Assembly (NCBI GenBank): GCA_902461815.1
Contig: CABPZE010000001.1
Location: 310,001-374,000, forward strand
Direction: 5' to 3'
Length of the DNA stretch: 64,000 bases
From: CAG-390 sp003523225
GTDB taxonomy: Bacteria > Bacillota > Clostridia > Oscillospirales > CAG-272
The first letter of the stretch is position 1; every line of letters starts with the position of its first letter. Shown here piece after piece: positions 50,920 through 59,727 of this stretch. A program made the position numbers and the translations under genes. Under the pieces are notes generated by a model that was not told the DNA's origin, ran no database searches, and saw only the letters and a list, made by a program, of their open reading frames with translations.

Positions 50920-52409
50920 CTTGAGCGTCTGCCCTCCCTTCGGGGTGTGGGAAGCCCTCGCGACTTGAAAGAAAGCATTCTGACCGCCGATACAATTCTG
51001 GTCCTCAGCTCTGACGGCTCTATTATATCGTCGATCTGACCGCAAAGAGCCGCGTCATTCGGAGAAGCGAGTTTTTCCCGCCATTCACGTTCAAGCTGTT
51101 CTCTGGTCACCGTAACCTCGTTGCTGCAAATTCGGTCGTTCCAGACAAAAGCAACTGATGCCTCAGGAGACATTGCACTGATACAGGAATCAACAAGAGC
51201 AAAAGCCACGTCTCCGCCAACGGACTTGGACGCCATCAAGGTAAACCCAATTCCATAGGCATTTCCGGTCACCGCGCTTATTTTTGCATTTTCAGACAGC
51301 GTAAGCTCGGAATAAAGATCGGCTATTGCCGAGGCGTATTCCGCCGAATCTGATTCCTCGGAACATATCCCGCCGCAGTTCGCAAGAGCAATTAGCGGAA
51401 GTCCGAATTCATCGCAAAATCTTACAAGCCTTTCAGCCTTGCGGCAAGCCGAAGCTGTCATCATTCCGGAACGCACCGACGGCTGATTAGCCATGATACC
51501 GCAGCACACTCCGCCGACAAAGGCAAGCCCCGCAACAAGCTCAGGAGCAAGCTCTGACCTGATCTCAAGAAATATTTCTTCGTCAGCCAATGATGCTGCA
51601 AGCTTTTTGGCATCATACCTGTCCGGAAGGAGCAGTTCCGGCGGAGTCATGCGCTCAAGCACCGGAGTATCGGTGAGCCTTGCACCTTCGTTACAGTTGG
51701 AGGGAATAAGAGCAAGCAGCTCACGGGTGCGGATATACAGCTCATCCTCGCTGTCCGAGATAATATCCGCAATCGCAGAACCGTCGGCTGTAGTCTCGCC
51801 GCTGATAAACTGCGGAGCAACATAAAATTCGCTCTGATTTCTGACGCATAATACAAAATCAAACGCAGAGGCAAAGGCAGCCATTCCGCCGCCGCATACT
51901 CCGGGGATAAGCGCCACAAGCGGAACAATGCCTTTCGCCGAAAAAATGCTTTTCATTATCCTGCCATATGCCGCAAGTACTTTTGCGCCCTCGTATACCG
52001 ATGCTCCGCAGGAATCAAAAATTCCGACAACAGGAGCGCCGTTTCGGATCGCAAGATTGATAAGCGACGTAATTTTTCCGGCAGAAACGCTGTCAAAAGC
52101 GCCTTTCATACGTGAGCTGTCCTGAACAAAGGCATAAACCAGTCTCCCGTCTATTGCCCCGTAGCCTGTAATCACACCTTCAAACGCATTTGACGGATCA
52201 TCTCCCGCATCCTGCCTTACAATATAAGCCCCGGTTTCGGCAAACGTACCCATATCAAAAAGAGCAAGAATGCGCGCACGCGCGTTATATCCTCCGTTTG
52301 CTTCTTTGATTGAGCTTATATCTATGTTTTTAAGCATTTCGGTCAGTTTGCTCGCCGTAATCGCTCCTAAAACACTTTTTTTTCGTTCGCTCTGACTGCT
52401 GTTTTCCAT
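50916..52409 (-). CDS. acyl-CoA carboxyltransferase subunit (MmdA/PccB-like)
   Basis: This 497-residue protein carries both crotonase-fold halves of the carboxyltransferase family. The N-lobe has VITGYGAIDGRLVYAFVQDSS near 78, FDSCGASVYEGAKVLAAYGRI near 129 and PGVCGGGMAAFASAFDFVL near 170. The C-lobe has NCGGICSEESD near 347 and SVGGDVAFALVDSCISAMSPEASVAF near 410. Canonical members read DSGGAR where this has DSCGAS. It would normally move a carboxyl group between biotin and an acyl-CoA, but the only carrier in the operon is truncated. GGAG lies six bases before the ATG. It follows the aminotransferase gene by 36 bases. Confidence 0.82.
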   Translation of the reverse strand: MENSSQSERKKSVLGAITASKLTEMLKNIDISSIKEANGGYNARARILALFDMGTFAETGAYIVRQDAGDDPSNAFEGVITGYGAIDGRLVYAFVQDSSRMKGAFDSVSAGKITSLINLAIRNGAPVVGIFDSCGASVYEGAKVLAAYGRIMKSIFSAKGIVPLVALIPGVCGGGMAAFASAFDFVLCVRNQSEFYVAPQFISGETTADGSAIADIISDSEDELYIRTRELLALIPSNCNEGARLTDTPVLERMTPPELLLPDRYDAKKLAASLADEEIFLEIRSELAPELVAGLAFVGGVCCGIMANQPSVRSGMMTASACRKAERLVRFCDEFGLPLIALANCGGICSEESDSAEYASAIADLYSELTLSENAKISAVTGNAYGIGFTLMASKSVGGDVAFALVDSCISAMSPEASVAFVWNDRICSNEVTVTREQLEREWREKLASPNDAALCGQIDDIIEPSELRTRIVSAVRMLSFKSRGLPTPRREGRRSR

Positions 52410-52445
52410 GTGCAGCTCCAGTATTCCAAATTTTTTATCAACAAA

Positions 52446-53615
52446 TTATCTGAGTGTCTTTATAAATGCTTCTATACGTTCAAGCGCCGCGTCAATATGA
52501 TTTACAGAATATGCATAGGAAATACGTGCAAAGCCCTCGCCAGATCTGCCGAAAGCAGTACCCGGAACAATAGCGCAATGATAATCATAAAGCAGACGAT
52601 TGCAGAATTCTTCGCTTGAAAGTCCAAATTTTCCTATCTCCGGATAGATGTAAAACGCCCCTTCCGGCTCAAATGACTCAATACCTATATCTGAAAGTCC
52701 GCGGTAAATGTAGCGACGGCGGAAATTGTACTGTTCAGCCATATATTCTATGTCCGAATCACCGTTTTTCATTGCCTCGACAGCTGCGAGCTGACTTGTT
52801 GTGGGCGCGCACATAATAGCGTACTGATGCAGCTTCAGTATCTGCTCCGAAATCGGAGCGGGGGCGCAGACATAACCAAGCCTCCAACCCGTCATGGCAT
52901 ATGCCTTTGAAAAACCGGAGGCAAGCACTGTACGTTCGCGCATTCCCGGCAGCGATACAATAGAAGTGTGACGGAAGCCAAATGTCAGCTCAGCGTAAAT
53001 TTCATCGGACAAAACCACAATATTGGTCTGCCGCAGCACCTGCGCGATCTTTTCAAGGTCGTCGCGTGTCATTACTGCACCGGTGGGATTGTTGGGATAT
53101 GCCAGAACAAGCAATTTTGTTTTCGGCGTAATCGCCGCCGCCAGCTTTTCCGGAGTCAGCTTGAACTTGTCACGCGCCGATGTATCAATTATTACTGGTA
53201 TGCCGCCTGCCATTTTTACAAGCGGTTCGTAACACACAAAACACGGTTCCGGTATTATGACCTCGTCACCCGGAACGACAAGCGAACGAATAGCCATATC
53301 TATCGCTTCACTGCCGCCGACGGTGACTGTTATTTCCTTTTTAGGATCATAGGTCAAGTCAAAACGGCGCGAAAGATATGACGCGATCTCATTTCTAAGC
53401 TCAAGCGTACCCGCGTTTGAAGTATAATAAGTTTTACCCCTCTCAAGACTTTCAATTCCTGCTTCGCGAATATGCCATGGCGTAATGAAATCAGGCTGTC
53501 CTACAGTCAGTGAGACCACGTTGTCCATATCCTCAAGTAAATCAAAAAACTTACGTATTCCTGATTTCTTGAGCGATGTTACAGTGGGAGAGAGCACCTT
53601 GCCATAGTCGAACAT
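52446..53615 (-). CDS. class I/II aminotransferase (PLP-dependent)
   Basis: This 389-residue fold-type I aminotransferase has GQPDFITPWHI near 39, YTSNAGTLELRNEIASYL near 64, AYPNNPTGAVMT near 172, LSDEIYAELTF near 202, Schiff-base Lys237 in ASGFSKAYAMTGWRLGY, and the carboxylate-binding Arg in GFARISYAYS near the C-terminus. It resembles the PatA/AspB group acting on aspartate, aromatic or branched-chain acids; the substrate is undetermined. Its start overlaps the stop of an Lrp-type regulator (TGATG), a pairing common in Firmicutes that suggests local control by amino acids. Confidence 0.92.
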   Translation of the reverse strand: MFDYGKVLSPTVTSLKKSGIRKFFDLLEDMDNVVSLTVGQPDFITPWHIREAGIESLERGKTYYTSNAGTLELRNEIASYLSRRFDLTYDPKKEITVTVGGSEAIDMAIRSLVVPGDEVIIPEPCFVCYEPLVKMAGGIPVIIDTSARDKFKLTPEKLAAAITPKTKLLVLAYPNNPTGAVMTRDDLEKIAQVLRQTNIVVLSDEIYAELTFGFRHTSIVSLPGMRERTVLASGFSKAYAMTGWRLGYVCAPAPISEQILKLHQYAIMCAPTTSQLAAVEAMKNGDSDIEYMAEQYNFRRRYIYRGLSDIGIESFEPEGAFYIYPEIGKFGLSSEEFCNRLLYDYHCAIVPGTAFGRSGEGFARISYAYSVNHIDAALERIEAFIKTLR

Positions 53616-54091
53616 CAGTTGCAGTTTCCTCTCTCGTCGATTTCGGCAGAACCGTATACCACGCCCTTGTCCTTATATTTCTTAAGTACAAAATGAGTTG
53701 CGGTAGAGGTGACATATTCAATGGGCGCCAGCTTCTGGGCTACAAAGAACGCCACTTCCTTCATGGTCTTGCCCTCAATAATAAGCGCAAGATCAAAGCC
53801 TCCCGACATAAGGTAAACACTCTTTACCTCAGGATAGCTGTATATCTTCTCAGCAGCCTTATCAAAGCCGAGATCACGCTGCGGGGTGATTTTTACCTCA
53901 ATGAATGCGGTAACATATTCACGGTCTGTTTTGTCCCAATCCACAAGCGCCTGGTATCCGAGTATTACACCGTCTTCCTCGTACTTTTTTATAGTCCTTT
54001 TTATGTCTCCGGTTTCTTTATTAAGCATTACAGCCAGCTGCTCAGGCGTCAGCTTGGCATCATTTTCGAGCATTGCTAAGATCTTATCCAT
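53615..54091 (-). CDS. Lrp/AsnC family transcriptional regulator
   Basis: This 158-residue regulator has an N-terminal helix-turn-helix (about 17-40, LTPEQLAVMLNKETGDIKRTI) and a RAM/AsnC effector domain with VTAFIEVKI near 60 and VKSVYLMSGGFDLALIIEGKTM near 94. Such proteins form octamers that sense amino acids. The overlap with the aminotransferase gene makes that gene its most likely target, and the decarboxylase-like genes downstream may be included. The effector cannot be predicted. Confidence 0.88.
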   Translation of the reverse strand: MDKILAMLENDAKLTPEQLAVMLNKETGDIKRTIKKYEEDGVILGYQALVDWDKTDREYVTAFIEVKITPQRDLGFDKAAEKIYSYPEVKSVYLMSGGFDLALIIEGKTMKEVAFFVAQKLAPIEYVTSTATHFVLKKYKDKGVVYGSAEIDERGNCN

Positions 54092-54114
54092 TTTTATCCC
54101 TCACTATCGAAAAT

Positions 54115-55722
54115 TTATTTTTTCATTTCTACTTTCTTTTTTATTGAATCATACGACAATCCGTATTTTTCGGCAATATCCCGGGCGTAGCTCTTACCGT
54201 CGGGTTTGGCACGGGTGATTTTGAAGGAGCGCTTCCCTTCTTCAATGCCGGCAACAAGCGTATCAATTTTTACGCCACCGTTTTTGGCGGTTCTGGCATT
54301 GATATCGTCTATCATTGCCGCCAACTCGTGCAGATGTGTTGAGAAAAGCACCCGGCATCCAATCAGTGCAAAGCCACCCAAAACCTCTGCCGCAATATAT
54401 GACGCTTCAAACGATCCGGTAGAGGACAATGATTCGTCAAGCAAAACCAAAGACTCATCAGTCACGGAGCTTATTATTGCGTCAAGCCGGGCGCACTCCT
54501 CGCCGAGTCTGCCTTTATCTATTGTATCGTCAGCACCGGTAGGAAAGTGCGTATAGATACCGTCAACAGGAGACATGACCGCTGACTGCGCCGGAACAAA
54601 CATTCCAAGCTGAAGCATTGCCTGCGATATTCCAAGTGCGCAGGTAATAACCGATTTTCCGCCGCGGTTAGGACCTGACAGCACATAGATCGTTGCATTC
54701 TCGTCAAATACAAGATCGTTAGGTACAACTTCACCTTCTATTTTCAGCGCAACAGCCGGATTGTAAAGCCCGTATGCACAGTAAGTCTTGTCAGCGGCAG
54801 GAGCAAGCTCCGGGAAACAAAGCGGACAGTGCTTTTCCTTAAGCCGTTTCAGCATACGGGTGCCTTTCACCAAAAACTCTATTTCGGGGATAAGATTCAG
54901 CAGAAAATCGGTATTTTCAAGCACGTACTGCTGAACTATCTTCTTCCACGAGCGAAGCGACGAGCTGTAAACATCGTTGATAGCGGAATTAAAGGCTATC
55001 GACAAGGCTGTCTTCTGGTTGTCTGTCTGATTCTTGTTAAAGGGCACAAGCTTGGCAATGCATGTGTATTCGTCGTCCTTGAAATTAAGGCGAAGGATCT
55101 TTTCTATTACATCTCCAGAGCGGAACTGCTCCGGGTTGATAGACAGCACTCCGGCATCCTTTGGACGAAGCTGAGCGTCCAGATTCACTCCGATGGTTAC
55201 GCTTTTGATTTCCCTTACGCGCTTGGTCAGCTCGCACAGCTTTTCGTTAAGCTCACTGTAATAGTCGCTTTCGGCAAGCTCGTTTATCCGGTCGCAAAGC
55301 GTGCGGAAGGCACGGCTTTTCAGGTTGTCGCTTACTGCGTTTAGACCGTCGTTAAGCGTATCCACACTGGAAATATAAAGCTCTATCTCGGTAATGCTCG
55401 CAAGATAATCGTTTGTGTCACCGCTGTCAGACTCAAGGCGACGCAGCTCAAGCACGTCGTTCAGAATAGGCATCACGGAATTAAGCGTGTCAATAAGTCC
55501 TGGGTTCTCAAGCAGATCGGCAAAGGTTTCATTGCGATATGCAATAACCTCAGGGTCAGAGGTAAAAAACTCCGGCAACGACCCGTTTTTAAGTTGAAGA
55601 ATATCCCCAAGCCCCAGCTCGTCCACAACATACTGGCTAATATCAGGTCTGTCCTCGGCTCGAAGATGTCTCTCCTGCGACTCCTCATCGGGATATATCA
55701 AAGAAAAATTCTGAAGATCCAT
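54115..55722 (-). CDS. MutS-family ATPase without mismatch-recognition domain
   Basis: This 535-residue protein keeps only the lever/clamp region and the ATPase of MutS. It lacks the N-terminal mismatch-binding domain with the Phe-x-Glu motif and lacks a Smr domain. Walker A is GPNRGGKS (350-357), where MutS proteins normally have GPNMSGKS or GPNMGGKS. Walker B is SLVLLDESLSST near 421, and the conserved His lies in LFSTHLHELAAM near 460. A Cys cluster HCPLCFPE (298-305) lies just before the ATPase. It is closest in layout to the clostridial MutS-like proteins of unknown role, not to mutS/mutS2. It begins five bases after the recombinase gene. Confidence 0.82.
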   Translation of the reverse strand: MDLQNFSLIYPDEESQERHLRAEDRPDISQYVVDELGLGDILQLKNGSLPEFFTSDPEVIAYRNETFADLLENPGLIDTLNSVMPILNDVLELRRLESDSGDTNDYLASITEIELYISSVDTLNDGLNAVSDNLKSRAFRTLCDRINELAESDYYSELNEKLCELTKRVREIKSVTIGVNLDAQLRPKDAGVLSINPEQFRSGDVIEKILRLNFKDDEYTCIAKLVPFNKNQTDNQKTALSIAFNSAINDVYSSSLRSWKKIVQQYVLENTDFLLNLIPEIEFLVKGTRMLKRLKEKHCPLCFPELAPAADKTYCAYGLYNPAVALKIEGEVVPNDLVFDENATIYVLSGPNRGGKSVITCALGISQAMLQLGMFVPAQSAVMSPVDGIYTHFPTGADDTIDKGRLGEECARLDAIISSVTDESLVLLDESLSSTGSFEASYIAAEVLGGFALIGCRVLFSTHLHELAAMIDDINARTAKNGGVKIDTLVAGIEEGKRSFKITRAKPDGKSYARDIAEKYGLSYDSIKKKVEMKK

Positions 55723-55727
55723 ATATA

Positions 55728-56798
55728 TTATTCCTTATCATTTTTATGTCCGTCGGTGCCGTCAGCGTTCGGTGCATCCTCGACGCGAGCCACATCCCGC
55801 CCGAGCGGATTTTTTGACATTGCATTTTCAACATCGCTGTCAACAACGTGGGTGTATATCTGAGTGGTGTTAAGCTGCTCATGCCCCAATATTTCCTTAA
55901 GGACACGGACATCCACTCCGCCCTCACGGTACATAAGCGTCGCCGCAGTATGCCGCAGCTTATGTACCGAATAGTGCTTTGACCCCAGACCTGCGCGCTC
56001 AAGATATTTGTTGACAGTCCACTCGACCGACTTGGGGCTTATACGCCTGCCCTCACGGCTGAGAAAAAGCGCATTTGAATCAGCAGGAGTTTTGGGCTTG
56101 ACCGTGCCGCGAGTCCGTTCATCGAGGTAATCGCCAAGCGCGGCTCTGCAAGCCTCATTGAGGTAAATAATACGTTCCTTATTTCCCTTTCCGACTATAC
56201 GAACAGTACGCAGATAACGGTCAATATCATCAAAATCAATTCCGCAAAGCTCGGAAAGACGTAATCCGCAATTCAGAAAAAGAGTTATCATGGCAAAGTC
56301 GCGTCGGCGGAATGCTGAGGTCGTATCCGTTCTCACCGTTTCAAGCAGAAGGCGCGATTCCTCAAGCGTCAGAAATTTCGGCAATGACTTCCGCTTGTTC
56401 GGCGCGTCGATTGCGGCAGTCGGGTCATTTTCAAGCAACTGCCGTTTTGAGACGAGATACTTGAACAGACTCTTGATAGCAGTCAGTTTGCGCGCACGCG
56501 CTGCACTTTTGTTTCCGCGTTCGCGGTCGGTGTAAAATAAAAAATCGTAAATATCAGTGCTTTGGATGCCGCGCAGGAACTCAACATCAACACCGCTGAT
56601 GTCGATAGAGGTAAATTCCTCACTGTGCGGATCTGGAACGTTGCCCTGCCCCTTGGCAATAAGAAAGCGAAAGAATGTGCGCAGGTCAAGCATATATTCA
56701 TTAACCGTCCGAGGTGAGCGCCCCTGAATAACCAGCTTGTATCCGGCAAATTCCCGCAATATCTGAGAATATTCCTCCGGATTATATTGTGTCGCCAT
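55728..56798 (-). CDS. tyrosine recombinase of the XerC/XerD family
   Basis: This 356-residue recombinase has a SAM-like N-terminal core-binding domain (about 12-120) and a complete catalytic set: Arg180 (NCGLRLSEL), Lys204 (VGKGNKERI), His279 and Arg282 (SVHKLRHTAA), His306 (LGHEQLNTTQ) and Tyr315. Length and the LGHEQLNTTQIYTHV signature fit chromosome-dimer-resolving Xer proteins more than phage integrases, though it is slightly longer, with a C-terminal Asp/Asn-rich tail. No phage genes or attachment repeats are nearby. It heads the eight-gene minus-strand run to 49.2 kb. Confidence 0.9.
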   Translation of the reverse strand: MATQYNPEEYSQILREFAGYKLVIQGRSPRTVNEYMLDLRTFFRFLIAKGQGNVPDPHSEEFTSIDISGVDVEFLRGIQSTDIYDFLFYTDRERGNKSAARARKLTAIKSLFKYLVSKRQLLENDPTAAIDAPNKRKSLPKFLTLEESRLLLETVRTDTTSAFRRRDFAMITLFLNCGLRLSELCGIDFDDIDRYLRTVRIVGKGNKERIIYLNEACRAALGDYLDERTRGTVKPKTPADSNALFLSREGRRISPKSVEWTVNKYLERAGLGSKHYSVHKLRHTAATLMYREGGVDVRVLKEILGHEQLNTTQIYTHVVDSDVENAMSKNPLGRDVARVEDAPNADGTDGHKNDKE

Positions 56799-56914
56799 AC
56801 ACCATGCGTCCCTTTCGACTGAAAAATATAAACTTAATAATAATAATTTTAATCATTTTACACAGTGCATCTGGTGCTTTTATTGTATAAAGTGTAAACT
56901 TTCCGATTTGGATA

Positions 56915-56943
56915 TTGAAAACAAACGTGTTTTTATATATAAT
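56915..56943 (+). promoter_or_regulatory. promoter of the membrane protein-HAD pair
   Basis: TTGAAA (56915-56920), 17 bases, TATAAT (56938-56943), 59 bases before the first start codon. Confidence 0.65.
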
Positions 56944-57002
56944 TAAAGAAATTGAAGACCCGTCTTCAATACGTCAATCCGTCAATCTACGAGGTTTCGC
57001 TC

Positions 57003-57605
57003 ATGAGTTTTCTGAAAAAATATTCTTACAACATCGTCAAGCTGCTTATCAACCAAATTGCAATTTCAATTTTCGGCAACGTGCTTGCCATCGCGTGCGG
57101 AATGGCGCAGTATGAGCAACTCAAGCTGATAACAAGTATATTTGCGATCCTGTTTTATATGTTTCTTAACTATTCCGCAGTATGGGATCTTGGATTCCGT
57201 GAGCTGCCCGGTATTGAGGCGGGGCGCAATCCGCGCCGTCCTCTCGCAGGTCTTTATATGGCGCTTGTCGCGGCTATACCGAATTTCCTGCTCGCCATTC
57301 TCGTCATGCTGGGTAATCTGCTATGCGATATAAAGTTCTTCTCCACCGTCGGCGCAGTAGCGGGAATGATAGCTATCTGGGTTGAAGGAATGTACACAGG
57401 TATTCTTTCCTTCATTAAGATCTCCGGAATGCCCGCCAATTCGTATTGGATCTCCTATTTTATAATAATCATCCCCGGTCTGATTGCAGGCTGGCTCGGC
57501 TACTACTTCGGCATACGCGGATTCCACCTGACCCGAATACTTATTGCCGACACGCCCGAAGATGTGGAGAAAAAAAGAGAGGAAAAGAACAGTCACCGCA
57601 ACTGA
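57003..57605 (+). CDS. polytopic membrane protein, function unknown
   Basis: This 200-residue protein has about five spans, including NQIAISIFGNVLAIACGMAQYEQ, LITSIFAILFYMFLNYSAVWD, MALVAAIPNFLLAILVMLGNL and YFIIIIPGLIAGWLGYYFGIRG. The charged C-terminal tail lies in the cytoplasm. I do not recognise a named family, but the layout is common in clostridial hypothetical proteins. The start is the ATG with GAGG eight bases upstream; the frame extends 17 codons further without a ribosome binding site. It precedes a HAD phosphatase gene by 14 bases. Confidence 0.65.
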   Translation: MSFLKKYSYNIVKLLINQIAISIFGNVLAIACGMAQYEQLKLITSIFAILFYMFLNYSAVWDLGFRELPGIEAGRNPRRPLAGLYMALVAAIPNFLLAILVMLGNLLCDIKFFSTVGAVAGMIAIWVEGMYTGILSFIKISGMPANSYWISYFIIIIPGLIAGWLGYYFGIRGFHLTRILIADTPEDVEKKREEKNSHRN

Positions 57606-57619
57606 TAAGACAACCAAAG

Positions 57620-58240
57620 ATGTACGACAATATTATTTATGATTTTGACGGCACTGTTGCCGATTCATATCCGTATTTCACTCAAGCGATGCAGTTAACA
57701 CTGCGGCATTACGGCATGGACGATTCCTACGATTCGGTGCTTACTCAGCTGAAAATATCCGTAAGACACGCTTTTCGTTACTACGCATTTGAGAACAAAG
57801 CCGAAGCGAAACTTATGATGTACAACTTTTATCACGAGCTTGCGCGTGATAATGAAACACCGGTTGCGGGTGCTGCCGAAGCTCTGAGATTTGCATCAAG
57901 CGTCGGAAAAAGGAACTATCTTTACACTCACTCCGATGAATTTCCCAAGCTCCTGCTTGAAAAATGGGGGCTGCTGAATGAATTCACATTCATAATTGAC
58001 AGCACATTCGGATTTCCGAGCAAGCCCGCTCCTGACGCGCTCAATTACCTTTGCGAACGTTTTTCGCTTGACAAGGATCGCTCCTTAATGGTAGGCGACC
58101 GTGATATTGACGTGCTTTCCGGAATAAATGCGGGTATGCACGGATGTCTGTTCGACGAAGGTCATTTTTATGATGATTTCAAGTGCGAGCATATGATCAG
58201 ACATCTCTGCGAGCTCCCGTCGATCATCGGTGAAAATTGA
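57620..58240 (+). CDS. HAD-family phosphatase (phosphoglycolate phosphatase-like)
   Basis: This 206-residue HAD hydrolase has motif I YDFDGTVADSYPYF with the nucleophile and acid Asp pair, motif II YLYTHSDEF near 111, motif III Lys in PSKPAPDALNYL and motif IV MVGDRDIDVLSGI. The alpha-helical cap is of the Gph/PGP type. The substrate is not determinable. The ribosome binding site is weak (aagacaaccaaag), and an open frame of 58 codons upstream overlaps the membrane-protein gene. Translation may depend on that gene. Confidence 0.82.
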   Translation: MYDNIIYDFDGTVADSYPYFTQAMQLTLRHYGMDDSYDSVLTQLKISVRHAFRYYAFENKAEAKLMMYNFYHELARDNETPVAGAAEALRFASSVGKRNYLYTHSDEFPKLLLEKWGLLNEFTFIIDSTFGFPSKPAPDALNYLCERFSLDKDRSLMVGDRDIDVLSGINAGMHGCLFDEGHFYDDFKCEHMIRHLCELPSIIGEN

Positions 58241-58250
58241 TGAAAGCAAT

Positions 58251-58288
58251 CAGGGCTGCTGCGTTTGCGGCAGCCCTGATATTTTTTA
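58251..58288. terminator. terminator between the HAD gene and the SGNH gene
   Basis: An 11-base stem (58251-58261 with 58272-58282) is followed by atTTTTTT on the plus strand. It may serve both convergent genes. Confidence 0.8.
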
Positions 58289-59701
58289 CTGTGCCTTTGC
58301 CGCTGCGTATGTGTCGGCAATGAATTTTTCAAACTTCGGAAGAACCAGCTTATGCCCGTCAAGATTCAGATGGCTTACGTCAGTTGCTGTCATGGAATAT
58401 TTGGCACGGAACGTGGAGCTTGTCATATCAACTCCCGAAACCGCAGGATCGGCAGCATTGAAGCAAGGGACATTTTTAAGTGAGCATATCTCAAGCATAG
58501 CGTCAGAATAAGAGGAAACTGTTTTTCCTATTCCGTTGGTCCCCGATACCTTCCACGGGGTAACGCAGATAAGCACCGCGTTCGGATACTTTTGACGCAG
58601 ACCGTCAATAATAACGTTCAGCGCCCCCTTGAAGGTCTTGGTGCTCGTGTCGGTGTTTTCACCGATAGGCACTTTCTTGTTGTAATCGTTTTTGCCGCCC
58701 TCAAGCACAACAATATCGGGATTGTTATCCGACATCTGCTTGTAGCGCACTACCATAGGATTGTTAGTGGTAACATAATCGGAAATGGTCGAACCGTTTT
58801 TACCGTAGTTCGTGTAATTCATTTCGTAGATCTGTCCCATCAGTGCAGGCCAGACATAGTCGGGGTTAAGTCCGTTTCCGGCAAAATAGCTGTCGCCTAT
58901 AAAGTTGACTGTCAGTCCCTTAAGCGCAGGATACTGGATTGCGCTTTTAGCGTCGGCAATATACTTATCAAATGCTATCTTTTCATTTTCAGAAATCGAG
59001 ACAGTACCCTGCTCGCCGGTGAACTCCACATAAACCGTAGGATATTCCGCAGGAGTAAAGCTTGAGCTCTGTCCCGAACGGTAGCAAAGACGGATATTCT
59101 CCTCGTCCTTGGAGGTGACGTATGTATAAACCATTCCCTTGCCGTCCGCGGTCTTTTTGGCAATTTCGTTTTCGGCAGTTCCCGCACCTGCAAAGTTTGC
59201 GCCCGCTTCGTCAAGCACCCACTCGCCGTTCTCAAACTTCCACGATGAAATTACATATGCCGCGGCAGAGGCAAATCCGGTGTCTCCGTTGGAGTTGGTG
59301 TTGTCGTCTGTGAAGGTGATCTTGGTGCCTGCCTTGGAAATATTGATAACATCGGTGTATGAATACGAACCGCCGTTCGGCTTTATTTTATTGACATAAC
59401 CCTGTGAGTTGGAAGACGATCCGACATATCCGAAATTCCACTTGACTTCGACCGTAGCAGGTTCGGGAGATGTAGTTGTTTCGGGAGCCTGCGTAGTCTC
59501 CTCTTTGGTGGTAGCAGGAGCATCAGTGGTCTCCGGGGATTCAGGCACGGTAGTGTCAGCGGTTGTATCGCCGTCAGCCGGAGCGTTGGTCGTAATATCA
59601 GCCGAAGTATTATCTCCTACTGTCTGCGTGTTGCTGCACGCGGCAAGCGTTACGAGCATCAATGCAGCAACAAGGGATGCAATTATTCTTTTGAATTTCA
59701 T
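58286..59701 (-). CDS. SGNH/GDSL-family hydrolase lipoprotein
   Basis: This 471-residue surface lipoprotein has acceptor Cys22 (LAAC) and a Thr/Pro/Glu-rich spacer of about 60 residues (25-85). A beta-rich N-terminal domain (about 85-235) precedes a C-terminal SGNH hydrolase domain with block I GDSY (269-272, Ser271), block III GGKNDY near 355 and block V DVSHLNLDGH near 444. Such enzymes deacetylate polysaccharides or hydrolyse esters. The substrate is unknown, but the long spacer and N-terminal domain suggest binding to wall or external glycans. Confidence 0.82.
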   Translation of the reverse strand: MKFKRIIASLVAALMLVTLAACSNTQTVGDNTSADITTNAPADGDTTADTTVPESPETTDAPATTKEETTQAPETTTSPEPATVEVKWNFGYVGSSSNSQGYVNKIKPNGGSYSYTDVINISKAGTKITFTDDNTNSNGDTGFASAAAYVISSWKFENGEWVLDEAGANFAGAGTAENEIAKKTADGKGMVYTYVTSKDEENIRLCYRSGQSSSFTPAEYPTVYVEFTGEQGTVSISENEKIAFDKYIADAKSAIQYPALKGLTVNFIGDSYFAGNGLNPDYVWPALMGQIYEMNYTNYGKNGSTISDYVTTNNPMVVRYKQMSDNNPDIVVLEGGKNDYNKKVPIGENTDTSTKTFKGALNVIIDGLRQKYPNAVLICVTPWKVSGTNGIGKTVSSYSDAMLEICSLKNVPCFNAADPAVSGVDMTSSTFRAKYSMTATDVSHLNLDGHKLVLPKFEKFIADTYAAAKAQ

Positions 59702-59727
59702 TTTTTTGCCTTTCTGTACAATATAAT

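Noticed and set aside
55728..56798. Integrase of a prophage or integrative element
   Set aside because: No phage or conjugation genes, no tRNA and no attachment repeats lie nearby; sequence length and motif spacing fit Xer-type recombinases in a housekeeping operon.
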